The notes beneath the pieces are model-generated. The model was given only the letters and a program-made list of their open reading frames with translations, had not been told where the DNA came from and did no database searches. The position numbers and the translations under genes were made by a program. From assembly GCF_017306585.1 (NCBI RefSeq), contig NZ_JAFKIC010000117.1, positions 1 to 64,000 on the forward strand: a stretch of 64,000 nucleotides of DNA. The letters run 5' to 3'. Of this stretch, positions 51,302 to 59,908 are shown one piece after another (position 1 is the stretch's first letter; each line of letters opens with the position of its first letter). Source of the stretch: Mesorhizobium sp. (GTDB lineage Bacteria > Pseudomonadota > Alphaproteobacteria > Rhizobiales > Rhizobiaceae).

Positions 51302-52195
51302 TCAGGGAACGATCAGCGTGCCCGCGCCGTGTTCGGTGAAGAGTTCGAGCAGCACCGAATGCGGCGTCTTGCCGTTGAGGATGACGACGCCCTCGACGCC
51401 ACGCTCGATCGCCTCGATGCAGGTCTCGACCTTGGGGATCATGCCGCCCGATACGGTGCCGTCCTTGATCAGCGCCTTGGCCTCGGCCACGGTCAGTTCG
51501 TCGATCAGCTTCTTGTTCTTGTCGAGCACGCCCGGCACGTCGGTGAGGAACAAAAGGCGCGAAGCCTTGCAGGCACCGGCGATTGCACCCGCGAACGTGT
51601 CGGCGTTGATGTTGTAGGTGTGGCCGTCGCGGCCGGGCGCCACGGGCGCCAGCACAGGGATCATTTCGGAACGCGCCAGCAGGTCGAGCAGCGTGCGATC
51701 GACCTCGACGGGCTCGCCGACGAAGCCGAGATCGAGCACGCGCTCGATGTTGGAGTCCGGATCGATCATGGTCTTGCGCGCCTTTTCGGCGAACACCATG
51801 TTGCCGTCCTTGCCGCAGAGGCCGATCGCCCATTCGCCCTCGGCGTTGATCAGCGCGACGATCTCCTTGTTGATCGAGCCGGCCAGCACCATCTCGACGA
51901 TCTCGACCGTCTTCTGGTCGGTGACGCGCAAGCCGCCCTCGAATTTGGATTCGATGCCCATCTTGGAGAGCATGGCGCCGATCTGCGGCCCGCCGCCATG
52001 GACGACGATCGGGTTGACGCCGGACTGCTTCAGAAGCGCGATGTCGCGGGCGAACGCCTTGCCGAGCTCGATATCGCCCATGGCATGGCCGCCATATTTC
52101 ACCACCACCGTCTTGTGCTCGTAGCGCTGCATGTAAGGCAGCGCGCGCGACAAGAGGGCGGCCTGCATTTCGGCGGTGGCGGCGACGTCCGTCAT
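51302..52195 (-). CDS. argB: Acetylglutamate kinase
   Basis: A 297-aa amino acid kinase, second step of arginine synthesis. The glycine loop is [11 protein letters not shown], the acetylglutamate-binding part [15 protein letters not shown], and [20 protein letters not shown] and [20 protein letters not shown] are typical of arginine-regulated forms. It converges on the BchE-like gene with seven bases between the stops. Confidence 0.96.
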   Translation of the reverse strand: MTDVAATAEMQAALLSRALPYMQRYEHKTVVVKYGGHAMGDIELGKAFARDIALLKQSGVNPIVVHGGGPQIGAMLSKMGIESKFEGGLRVTDQKTVEIVEMVLAGSINKEIVALINAEGEWAIGLCGKDGNMVFAEKARKTMIDPDSNIERVLDLGFVGEPVEVDRTLLDLLARSEMIPVLAPVAPGRDGHTYNINADTFAGAIAGACKASRLLFLTDVPGVLDKNKKLIDELTVAEAKALIKDGTVSGGMIPKVETCIEAIERGVEGVVILNGKTPHSVLLELFTEHGAGTLIVP

Positions 52196-52347
52196 CGGCG
52201 TGGTTCCCGGCTTCTGGTTTCATGCATTCGGTTGCCTCAAAACCGCTGGACAGTTCGAGGCGGCATGCACTGGTAAGAACGGCGGCGTCTTAGCGGGATT
52301 TGGCAGCGCCCGCAAATGGCATTGCTGTCATATTCGAGCGATTCACG

Positions 52348-52368
52348 GTGTCGTCATCGTGACGGCAC
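52348..52368 (-). terminator. Hairpin overlapping the amidase stop
   Basis: GTGTCGTCA and TGACGGCAC pair over nine positions with one G-U and a 3-base loop, spanning the end of the amidase gene. The 158 bases from here to argB otherwise hold no gene that I can see. Confidence 0.4.
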
Positions 52369-53853
52369 CATCAGCGGCGCCCTGCGGCCGAGCCAGCCCG
52401 AGATCTTCTCCATCTGTGCGGCAAGCGACAGAAGCGTTTCCTCGTCGCCCGGGCGGCCGGCGGCCTGGATGCCGAGCGGCAGGCCGCCATCGGTGACGTG
52501 GACGGGGAGCGCGATCGATGGCTGGCCGCTGACATTATGGATCGCCGGCCAATGGGTGAACCACAGGCTCTTGTCCATCAGCTGGCCGAACAGCGGCTTG
52601 ATCTTCAGCAGCGGCGTGAGATGAAGCTTGTCGAGAAGGTTCTCGATCAGCTCGTCGGCGCCCTTGGGATCCATCGCGCCGCAGGCAAGCGGCGGGTGGG
52701 CGATTACCGGCAACAGCACGGCATCATATTGCGCGGTTTCCGCGATCAGCCGCCGCGAGGCGGCATGCAGCCGCTGCAGGCCGGCATAGGTTTCGCCGGC
52801 CGAGACCATTTCCCCCAACCGGCCAAGCACCCGCGTGGCGCGCTCGATGTCGCCGGTGACGGAGCGGCCGACCCGCAACGCCTCCGCGCGCATCGTGCCG
52901 GCGACGGCGGAGGCGACCGTCCTGCAGAAGTCGGCGAAGAAGTCGCGTCCGATGAAAGGCAGGTCGATCTCCTCCACGGCATGACCGCCCTCGCGCGCAA
53001 GCGCCACCGCCTTGTCGAGCGCGGCGAGCGTCTCGGCCGAGATCGGCAGGCCGAGCGGCGACTTTCGGTAGACGGCCAGCCGCAGCTTGCCCGGATCGCG
53101 CGCCGCGGCGGCGGCGAAGGAGACTTTCGGCGCCGGCGCGGCGTAAGGCGCCAGCGGATCGGAACCATGGGTGAGGTCGAGCAGCAGCGCGCAGTCGCGC
53201 ACCGAGCGAGTGACGGCGTGGTCGACCACCATGCCGTACCAACTCTCGCTCACCAATGGCGACAGCGGAACGCGGCCGCGCGAGGTCTTCAGGCCGACCA
53301 GCCCGCTGCAGGCCGACGGCACGCGGATAGAGCCGCCGCCATCCGAGGCATGCGCCACCGGCACCACGCCGGCAGCGACAAGAGCGGCGGCGCCGCCGGA
53401 CGAACCGCCTGACGTGTGGCCGGTGTTCCAGGGATTGCGGGTGATGCCGAAGGCCTTCGATTCCGTCATCAGCCGCAGCCCGTGCTCGGGCGATGTCGAG
53501 GTGACGATCGGGATCAGCCCGGCAGCCAGGTAGCGCTCGGCCAGCACGGAACTGACGTCGGGCACCGAGGCCGGGATACGGCTGCCGCCATGCACCGGCA
53601 CGCCCTTGATGGCGATGCCGAGATCCTTCACGGCGAAGGGAACGCCGGCCAGCGGCAGCGAGCGGTCCATCGTTTTTGCGCGCGCCCGTGCCGCTTCATA
53701 GAGCGGCTCGGCGGTGGCGTTGATTTCGGGCCTCGTGGCCTCGGCACGCGCGATCGCCGCTTCGGTCAGTTCGATCGCCGACAGTTCACCCCTGCGCACC
53801 AGATCGGCGAGGCCGGTTGCGTCTTGCTCCCACAGGATCCGTTCGACCGACAT
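52354..53853 (-). CDS. Amidase signature family hydrolase
   Basis: A 499-aa amidase. The Ser-cisSer-Lys triad is visible: Lys in LAGVPFAVKDLGIA near residue 78, GHTSGGSSGGAAALVAAG with the cis-Ser region, and nucleophile Ser in SDGGGSIRVPSACSGLVGLK. Length is usual. Substrate range in the family is wide (aliphatic amides, aryl amides, nylon oligomers) and cannot be told here. It stands alone and divergent from the sigma factor gene. Confidence 0.9.
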   Translation of the reverse strand: MSVERILWEQDATGLADLVRRGELSAIELTEAAIARAEATRPEINATAEPLYEAARARAKTMDRSLPLAGVPFAVKDLGIAIKGVPVHGGSRIPASVPDVSSVLAERYLAAGLIPIVTSTSPEHGLRLMTESKAFGITRNPWNTGHTSGGSSGGAAALVAAGVVPVAHASDGGGSIRVPSACSGLVGLKTSRGRVPLSPLVSESWYGMVVDHAVTRSVRDCALLLDLTHGSDPLAPYAAPAPKVSFAAAAARDPGKLRLAVYRKSPLGLPISAETLAALDKAVALAREGGHAVEEIDLPFIGRDFFADFCRTVASAVAGTMRAEALRVGRSVTGDIERATRVLGRLGEMVSAGETYAGLQRLHAASRRLIAETAQYDAVLLPVIAHPPLACGAMDPKGADELIENLLDKLHLTPLLKIKPLFGQLMDKSLWFTHWPAIHNVSGQPSIALPVHVTDGGLPLGIQAAGRPGDEETLLSLAAQMEKISGWLGRRAPLMVPSR

Positions 53854-53974
53854 CAGCGCCCTCCGTCCGCTTCTGCAAAGCTAGCCAGTGGCTACTCGCT
53901 TGGCAAATGGCGAAAGATAAAGATAGAGGCCCCCGCGCTCCCAAGCTTAGGCGTGCACAAGGCAATTTCCGCCG

Positions 53975-53982
53975 TTGCAAAT
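53975..53982 (+). promoter_or_regulatory. TTGCAAAT motif before the sigma gene (also at 55367)
   Basis: TTGCAAAT occurs 34 bases before the sigma-factor start and again at 55367-55374 before the fasciclin gene, followed in both cases by an A/T-rich stretch. It could be part of an autoregulated ECF promoter, but an 8-base match is weak evidence. Confidence 0.25.
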
Positions 53983-54008
53983 ACATTGCAATACCCTAAT
54001 TTGCCTGC

Positions 54009-54548
54009 ATGACGCCGCAGGACATCACCAAGCTGATCGTCCGGACTTCGATGAAGGACCGGGCCGCGTTCGATCTGCTCTACCGGCAGACCAGCGCGAA
54101 ACTTTTCGGCGTGTGCCTTCGTGTATTGAACGACCGGGGAGATGCGGAAGAAGCCTTGCAGGAGGTCTTCGTCAAGATATGGACGAAGGCGGATCGTTTT
54201 GCTGTCTCCGATCTCAGTCCGATCTCCTGGCTGGTGGCGATCGCGCGCAACCATTCGATCGATCGCGTCAGGGCGCGGCGCAAGCCGGCCGCCGATATCG
54301 ATGCCGCGCTCGACGTGGCCGATCCGGCGCCGGGACCTGAAGCGATGGTGGCGGCGGGCGATGAGTCCGAACGTATCCATCATTGCCTTGATGAGTTGGA
54401 AAAGGACCGGGCGGCGGCCGTCCGGGGCGCTTATCTCAAGGGCGAGAGTTATGCCGAACTGGCGGAACGCCATAGCGTGCCGTTGAATACGATGCGTACC
54501 TGGCTGCGCCGCAGCCTGATGAAACTCAGAGAATGTCTGGAAAGATGA
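54009..54548 (+). CDS. ECF sigma factor (SigK-like)
   Basis: A 179-aa RpoE-type sigma factor. Region 2 is FDLLYRQTSAKLFGVCLRVL to EEALQEVFVKIW, and region 4 is GAYLKGESYAELAERHSVPL with a recognition helix NTMRTWLRRSLMKLRECL. No clear ribosome site precedes ATG 54009. It overlaps the anti-sigma gene by four bases. Together with the downstream fasciclin and MsrB genes it resembles the SigK/RskA group known from actinobacteria and proteobacteria. Confidence 0.9.
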   Translation: MTPQDITKLIVRTSMKDRAAFDLLYRQTSAKLFGVCLRVLNDRGDAEEALQEVFVKIWTKADRFAVSDLSPISWLVAIARNHSIDRVRARRKPAADIDAALDVADPAPGPEAMVAAGDESERIHHCLDELEKDRAAAVRGAYLKGESYAELAERHSVPLNTMRTWLRRSLMKLRECLER

Positions 54549-55267
54549 CGCTGGCAGAAGACACCGGACCGGAACGTGGAGGCGACGACCTGCTCGCCGC
54601 CGAATACGTTCTGGGCGTGCTGCCGACGGAAGAACGGCAGATCGCCTCCAGGCGCATCGACACCGAGACCGGTTTCGCGCGGATTGTCGATGGCTGGGAG
54701 GTTCACCTCTCTCCACTGGCGGCCGGCTATCCGGAAGTCGAGCCGCCGGCCTCGGTGAAGCCGGCGATCGATCGGCGGCTGTTTTCGTCCGCCGCGGCCG
54801 CGCCGACCGAACAACGCGCCGGCCTGTGGTCCAGCCTCGCCTTCTGGCGCGGCCTCGCGGCGGCAGCGGTCGCGGCCCTGGCGATCTACATTGCCGTGCC
54901 CTATCTCAACCCGCCCGCAGTGCAGCCGCAGACGCGCCTTGTCGCGTCGCTGGCCGCCGATGGCAGCGACGTCAAATATCTCGCCGTCTACGACGCGGCG
55001 CACCACGAGGTTGGCCTGTCGCATGTTTCCGGCGAGCGCGCCGCCGGCAAGGATTTCGAGCTATGGATGATCGAGGGCAAGAACGCGCCGGTCTCGATGG
55101 GCGTCATCCCGGTCGGCTCGACCGCGCACGTGGTCGTCACGCCGGCGGTGCAGCAGAAGCTCGCTCTGGGCGCGGTGCTGGCGGTCAGCCTCGAGCCCGC
55201 CGGCGGCTCGCCGACCGGCCAGCCGACCGGACCTGTCGTCGCTGCTGGCGACCTCAAGGGTATCTGA
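54545..55267 (+). CDS. Anti-sigma factor, RskA-like
   Basis: A 240-aa membrane anti-sigma factor. The cytoplasmic part (LLAAEYVLGVLPTEERQIAS) binds the sigma factor and lacks the zinc motif HxxxCxxC. One helix spans the membrane near residues 96-115 (FWRGLAAAAVAALAIYIAVP), and a periplasmic RskA domain follows (DFELWMIEGKNAPVSMGVIP). ATG 54545 overlaps the sigma stop (ATGA) and follows GGAAAG; ATG 54533 is the alternative. Release probably follows periplasmic redox or proteolytic signals. Confidence 0.87.
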   Translation: MTLAEDTGPERGGDDLLAAEYVLGVLPTEERQIASRRIDTETGFARIVDGWEVHLSPLAAGYPEVEPPASVKPAIDRRLFSSAAAAPTEQRAGLWSSLAFWRGLAAAAVAALAIYIAVPYLNPPAVQPQTRLVASLAADGSDVKYLAVYDAAHHEVGLSHVSGERAAGKDFELWMIEGKNAPVSMGVIPVGSTAHVVVTPAVQQKLALGAVLAVSLEPAGGSPTGQPTGPVVAAGDLKGI

Positions 55268-55494
55268 GCGATCTATCCTTAATTGCTTGACCTTATAAAG
55301 CCATGGCAAGTCTATGTCGTGCCGTGCGTGTCGAGATGACGTGTAAGCCGGCTAGCTTTCCATGCTTTGCAAATCTCTTCAGCGGTACAAAATAACTTAA
55401 ACATCCAGAAATATTCTGAAACTCACGCATTCGTGTTCCGTATCTCCTCGCGTCCCGAAGATGGGAAGAGAAAAACCCGAGGAGTCTGAACATC

Positions 55495-56052
55495 ATGCGC
55501 AAGTTCGCCACCCTTTTGCTCGCCGGTACGATCGCTGTCTCCGCGCTTGCCACCGCTGCCTATGCCGAAAACCCGATGGTCGGCGGCGCGGCCATGTATG
55601 CCAACAAGAACATTGTCGAGAACGCCGTCAATTCGAAGGACCACACGACGCTGGTCGCCGCCGTCAAGGCGGCCGGGCTGGTCGACACCCTGCAGGGCGC
55701 TGGCCCGTTCACCGTCTTCGCGCCGACCAACGAAGCCTTTGCCGCCCTGCCGGCCGGCACAGTCGACACGCTGCTCAAGCCCGAGAACAAGGACAAGCTG
55801 GTCAAGATCCTGACCTGCCATGTCATCGCCGCCAAGGCGATGGCCGCCGATGTCGCCTCGATGGCCAAGGCCGACGGCGGCACGCACAAGGTCAAGACGG
55901 TCGGCGGCTGCGAATTGTCGCTCAAGGCCGATGGCGGCAAGGTCACCGTCACCGACGAAAACGGCAATGTCGCCAATGTGACGATCGCCGATGTCGAGCA
56001 GTCCAACGGCGTCATCCACGTCATCGACAAGGTTCTGCTCCCGAAGATGTGA
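55495..56052 (+). CDS. Secreted fasciclin-domain protein
   Basis: A 185-aa exported protein. The signal peptide is MRKFATLLLAGTIAVSALAT with cleavage after AAYA. One FAS1 domain follows, with the H1 motif GPFTVFAPTNEAFAALPAGT and the H2 motif HVIDKVLLP. Two Cys (LTCHVIA and GGCELSL) could form a disulfide. In mycobacteria the same kind of gene (mpt70/mpt83) is the main SigK target. It is probably periplasmic or surface-bound. Confidence 0.9.
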   Translation: MRKFATLLLAGTIAVSALATAAYAENPMVGGAAMYANKNIVENAVNSKDHTTLVAAVKAAGLVDTLQGAGPFTVFAPTNEAFAALPAGTVDTLLKPENKDKLVKILTCHVIAAKAMAADVASMAKADGGTHKVKTVGGCELSLKADGGKVTVTDENGNVANVTIADVEQSNGVIHVIDKVLLPKM

Positions 56053-56151
56053 TAAGGCTTAAGGCGTAACAAAGGGCTCGCCGCATCCGAACCTGCGGCA
56101 AGAGCTCCGTCGGTTGCATGGTCCCGCTCCCGTGATTTGCAATCGAGACGC

Positions 56152-56188
56152 ATGCTCCGCGCCGCCCATGGAGGATGGCGCGGAGCAT
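56152..56188 (+). terminator. Hairpin between fasciclin and msrB genes
   Basis: ATGCTCCGCGCC and GGCGCGGAGCAT form a perfect 12-bp stem with a 13-base loop, 100 bases after the fasciclin stop and 79 before msrB. There is no U-run. It could end the fasciclin transcript or lower read-through into msrB. Confidence 0.5.
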
Positions 56189-56267
56189 CGTTCTGGGGCC
56201 ACCGTCACCGGCTTTTGATTTTCGGGTGGCGGTCCGGTTTGGCAAAAGACGACAGGAGGAACCCGTC

Positions 56268-56771
56268 ATGAACCGTCGCGACTTACTTCTAAGCGGTGCC
56301 GCCGTAATCGGAGTGGCCGGGGCCGCGGCAACGATGCTGCGCATGGGCGGCCCGCAGCCGGCACAGGCAGCCGAAAAATTCGAGGTCACCAAGACCGACG
56401 ACGAGTGGAAGGCCATCCTGTCGCCCGCCGCCTTCGACGTGCTGCGCAAGGAAGGCACCGAATATCCGGGCACCAGCCCGCTGCTCAACGAGCATCGCAA
56501 GGGCATATTCGCCTGCGCCGGATGCGACCTGCCGGTCTATCCCTCGGAGACGAAGTTCGATTCCGGCACCGGCTGGCCAAGCTTCTGGCAGGAGATCGCC
56601 AACGGCATCGGCAAGACCGAGGACCGGTCGCTGGGCATGACACGCACCGAAGTGCATTGCCGCCGCTGCGGCGGCCACCTCGGCCATGTCTTCGACGACG
56701 GTCCGGCGCCGACCGGCCTGCGCCATTGCATCAATGGCGTGGCGCTCACCTTCAAGCCGGCCACGGCCTGA
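56268..56771 (+). CDS. msrB: Peptide methionine-(R)-S-oxide reductase, Tat-exported
   Basis: A 167-aa MsrB. The first 35 residues (MNRRDLLLSGAAVIGVAGAA to AQAAE) are a twin-arginine signal, so the enzyme repairs oxidised methionine in the periplasm. Zinc Cys pairs are in FACAGCDLPVY and HCRRCGGHLGH, and the catalytic Cys lies in GLRHCINGVAL. ATG 56268 has AGGAGG upstream. It follows the SigK/RskA/fasciclin genes and is likely part of the same envelope-stress response. Confidence 0.93.
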   Translation: MNRRDLLLSGAAVIGVAGAAATMLRMGGPQPAQAAEKFEVTKTDDEWKAILSPAAFDVLRKEGTEYPGTSPLLNEHRKGIFACAGCDLPVYPSETKFDSGTGWPSFWQEIANGIGKTEDRSLGMTRTEVHCRRCGGHLGHVFDDGPAPTGLRHCINGVALTFKPATA

Positions 56772-56808
56772 CGCTTCAACTCCGGAAGAAACTCCGGGTC
56801 CAAAAGAA

Positions 56809-56836
56809 AAACTCCGGGTCTTGCGGCCCGGAGTTT
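56809..56836. terminator. Bidirectional terminator between msrB and emrB
   Basis: AAACTCCGGG and CCCGGAGTTT form a 10-bp stem with an 8-base loop followed by CTTT, and an A-rich run precedes it, giving U-runs on both strands. Two further copies of AACTCCGG stand just before (56778 and 56790 areas). Confidence 0.8.
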
Positions 56837-56909
56837 CTTTGCGCGGTCAGTCTTTCGGGCGTGGACTGGAGGAGCTTCCCGAAACCGCTGCCCACGTATC
56901 CTTGCGGGG

Positions 56910-58514
56910 TCAGTGCCCGCCGCCCCCACCACCGCCGGCCGCAGCCGGCTTCTTGATCAGCATGGTGAAGAATCCCAGCGTCGCGAACAGCACGGTCAAC
57001 AGGTAGAACACATCCATGAAGGCCAGCAGCGCCGCCTGCTGCTGGACCATGCCCGACAGCTTGGAGATAGCGGCGCTCGTGGCGTCGAGACCGGTGGTCT
57101 GCTCGAAGTTGAGCGTCATGTTCTGCAGCTTGGTCTGCGCGGCCGCACTTCCCCACTGCACATGCTCGGCAAGCCGGGCGTAGTGGAAGGCATTGCGGTC
57201 GATCAGCACGGTGTTGATGAGCGCGAGGCCAACCGCGCCGCCGAGGTTGCGGGTGAGGTTGAACAGGCCCGACGCATTCTTCAACCGGTCGGGCGGCAGC
57301 GTGCCGAGCGCGATGTTGTTGATCGGCACCATGCACAGCATCATCGAACAGCCGCGCAGGATCTGCGGGATCAGCAGTTCATAGAAATCCCAGTCGGCGG
57401 TCAGATGCGTCATCCACCAGGTTCCGGTGGCGAAACCGAACAGGCCGATCATCATCATCAGCCGCAAGTCCATCTTGCTCGACAGGATGCCGGAGATCGG
57501 CGCGGTGAGGAACATCGCCAGGCCGGAGACGAACAGCGCCTCGCCGATCATCATCGAATCGTAGCCGCGGATGCGCCCGAGGAACACCGGATAGAGATAG
57601 GTCAGGCCGTAGAGGCCGATGCCGATGACGAAGGAAAACAGCGAGCCGAAGGCGAAGTTGATGTTGCTGAAGGCCCGGAGGTCGACGATCGGCTCCTCGG
57701 CGGTGAAGACACGCCAGAAGAACAGCACCGCGCCGATGGTCATGACGATGGCGCAGATGAACACGGCCTGGTCCTGCAGCCAGTCATTGTTGGGGCCCTC
57801 CTCGAGCACATACTCCATGCAGCCCAGGAAGGCCGCCATGCCGGCAAGGCCCCACCAGTCGAACTTGTTGAACAGCTTGAGATTGGGCTTGTCGAAATCG
57901 ATCAGCGACCAGGCGGCGGTCGCCACCAGTATGCCGGGCACGACATTGACCAGGAACAGCCAGTGCCATGAAAAGGCGTGGCTGATATAGCCGCCGACGG
58001 TCGGGCCGATGGTCGGCGCCAGCGTCGCCACCAGGCCGATCATCGGCGAGACGACGGCGCGGCGCGACGGCGGAAAGATGGTGAAGGCGGCCGCGAACAC
58101 GCTCGGGATCATGCCGCCGCCTATGAAACCCTGCACGGCGCGGTAGACGATCATCTGGTCGATGTTGGTGGCGGTGGCGGCCAGCGCCGATGCGGCGGTG
58201 AAGCCGGCGGCGGCGATGGTGAACAGCACGCGCGTCGACAGCATGCGGCTGAGAAAGCCCGAGAGCGGGATCATGACCACCTCGGCGATCAGATAGGCCG
58301 TCTGCACCCACGGAATTTCATCCGAGCTGGCGCTGAGGCCGGCCTGGATCTCGGCCAGCGAGGCCGAGACGATCTGGATGTCGAGGATGGCCATGAACAT
58401 GCCGAAGACCATCGCCAGGAAGGCGATGACGCGCCGGGTCGAAATCGTGTCCGGCGCCGCCGGCATCGCCGGCGCCTTGGGCGGCGATCCTGCTGTTATG
58501 GTGGCGGTTGCCAT
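56910..58514 (-). CDS. emrB: DHA2 family drug efflux permease EmrB
   Basis: A 534-aa, fourteen-helix MFS transporter. It has DHA2 motifs such as EIPWVQTAYLIAEVVMIPLS, VYRAVQGFIGGGMIPSVFAA and the motif C region TIGPTVGGYISHAFSWHWLF. It ends in a Gly-rich tail with a final His. It pairs with the EmrA-type adaptor upstream and an outer-membrane channel to expel toxic compounds. It is in one operon with emrA and controlled by the divergent TetR. Confidence 0.92.
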   Translation of the reverse strand: MATATITAGSPPKAPAMPAAPDTISTRRVIAFLAMVFGMFMAILDIQIVSASLAEIQAGLSASSDEIPWVQTAYLIAEVVMIPLSGFLSRMLSTRVLFTIAAAGFTAASALAATATNIDQMIVYRAVQGFIGGGMIPSVFAAAFTIFPPSRRAVVSPMIGLVATLAPTIGPTVGGYISHAFSWHWLFLVNVVPGILVATAAWSLIDFDKPNLKLFNKFDWWGLAGMAAFLGCMEYVLEEGPNNDWLQDQAVFICAIVMTIGAVLFFWRVFTAEEPIVDLRAFSNINFAFGSLFSFVIGIGLYGLTYLYPVFLGRIRGYDSMMIGEALFVSGLAMFLTAPISGILSSKMDLRLMMMIGLFGFATGTWWMTHLTADWDFYELLIPQILRGCSMMLCMVPINNIALGTLPPDRLKNASGLFNLTRNLGGAVGLALINTVLIDRNAFHYARLAEHVQWGSAAAQTKLQNMTLNFEQTTGLDATSAAISKLSGMVQQQAALLAFMDVFYLLTVLFATLGFFTMLIKKPAAAGGGGGGGH

Positions 58515-58589
58515 TTCATGAGCCTCCCTGAGGCAGGCTGGGCGGCCCGGTGCTTAATCAGCCACCGTGCCGCCCCCCTTTGAAAGCGG

Positions 58590-59780
58590 TCAGTTGGTCG
58601 TGGCGGCGGGTGCTGTGCGGCTGTCGACGGCGACAACGACACTGAGACCCGCGCGCAGCTTGCCGGTCTTCAGCGCATCGGCCGGCACGTCGATGCGGAC
58701 CGGGACGCGCTGCACGACCTTGGTGAAGTTGCCGGTGGCGTTTTCGGGCGGCAGCAGCGAGAACACCGCGCCCGAGGCCGGCGCCAGCGAGGACACGGTT
58801 CCCTGGATGGGCTTGCCGTCGATGGCATCGACCGAGATGTTGACCTTTTCGCCGGGCACGAGGCGGGCAAGCTGCGTCTCCTTGAAATTGGCGACGACAT
58901 AGAGCTTGTCCATCGGCACGACGACGGCGAGCTTCTGTCCGGGGCTGACGAGGTCGCCCTGCTCGACCGACCGGTTGCCGACGACGCCATCGTAAGGCGC
59001 CTTGAGCACGGTGAAGGACAGGTCGCGCGCTGCCTTGTCGCGGCTGAGCTGCAGCGAGGCCAGCGTGCTGGCGGATTCGGCGCGCTGCGCCTCGAGCACG
59101 CCGATATTGGCTTGCGCGGCGGCGATCTGGGCGTCGGCTCCGACAAGCGCGGCATTGGCCTGATCGAGCGCCGTCTGGGCGTCGTCGAGCTGGGCCTGGG
59201 TGCCGACATGGGTCTTGACCAGCTGGGCGGCGCGCTGCTGGGCGCGGGCGGCATTATCCGCCGCCGCCTGGTCGGCAACCTTCAGCGCCTGCGCCTGCTT
59301 GAGCGAAGCTTCCGCCGCCTTGGTCTGCGCGTCGATGCGGTCGAGCGTCTTTGCCAGCGTGGCGATCTGCGCCTCGGCCTGGGCGACGGCGATCTTGTAG
59401 TCACCGGAATCGATGGTCAGTAGCGGATCGCCGGCCTTGACCTGCTGGTTCTCGCTGACCAGGACCTGATCGACATAGCCGGAAATTTTCGGCGAGACGA
59501 ACGCCATGTCGGCCTGGACATAGGCGTCGTCGGTCGAGATCATGAAGCGGCCAGTGGTCCAGTAGTCGTAACCATACCAGGCGCCACCACCGAGCAGAGC
59601 AAGGCCGATGATCGGCAGAAGGAAGGAACGCGCCGAGCGCTTCTTCTTGGCCGGGGCCTCGGCGGCAGGCGGCGGTGCGACGACCGGCTGGACAGGAATT
59701 TCCGGCGCTTCCGTCGCCGGAGCGACCTTGGCGTTGGGGAAGGGGCGGACTTCTGCTGTGGTTGGCGCGTTCGAGGACAT
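58590..59780 (-). CDS. emrA: HlyD family efflux adaptor EmrA
   Basis: A 396-aa membrane-fusion protein. A Pro/Ala-rich cytoplasmic tail with KKKRSARSF precedes one membrane helix (residues 51-70). Then come the lipoyl half-motif (VSPKISGYVDQVLVSENQQV), a long coiled-coil hairpin (residues 125-235) and the beta-barrel (LKAPYDGVVGNRSVEQGDLV). It links EmrB to the outer membrane. It is the first gene of the operon, 119 bases from the divergent TetR start region. Confidence 0.92.
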   Translation of the reverse strand: MSSNAPTTAEVRPFPNAKVAPATEAPEIPVQPVVAPPPAAEAPAKKKRSARSFLLPIIGLALLGGGAWYGYDYWTTGRFMISTDDAYVQADMAFVSPKISGYVDQVLVSENQQVKAGDPLLTIDSGDYKIAVAQAEAQIATLAKTLDRIDAQTKAAEASLKQAQALKVADQAAADNAARAQQRAAQLVKTHVGTQAQLDDAQTALDQANAALVGADAQIAAAQANIGVLEAQRAESASTLASLQLSRDKAARDLSFTVLKAPYDGVVGNRSVEQGDLVSPGQKLAVVVPMDKLYVVANFKETQLARLVPGEKVNISVDAIDGKPIQGTVSSLAPASGAVFSLLPPENATGNFTKVVQRVPVRIDVPADALKTGKLRAGLSVVVAVDSRTAPAATTN

Positions 59781-59805
59781 GACATCTCTCTAAAATTATA
59801 ATACT

Positions 59806-59885
59806 GAACCGTTCGGTTCGATCCGGGCGTTGACATAGCGCGGAAAGAGGCCCATATCAAGGGGCAATCGAACCGGTTGGTTCGA
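59806..59885. promoter_or_regulatory. Two TetR operators and overlapping divergent promoters
   Basis: GAACCG-TT-CGGTTC (59806-59819) and TCGAACC-GGTT-GGTTCGA (59868-59885) share the half-site GAACC, with centres 64 bp apart. Between them, TTGACA at 59830 with CATATC 17 bases on faces the regulator, and on the other strand TTGATA (59860-59855) with TATGTC 17 bases on faces emrA. The promoters overlap face to face, each with one operator at its downstream end. Confidence 0.65.
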
Positions 59886-59908
59886 ATTATTTTCGAGGTG
59901 TGACTTTC

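Noticed and set aside
59795-59800. Perfect TATAAT (minus strand) as the emrA -10 element
   Set aside because: No -35-like hexamer stands 16-18 bases upstream; the TTGATA/TATGTC pair has better spacing.
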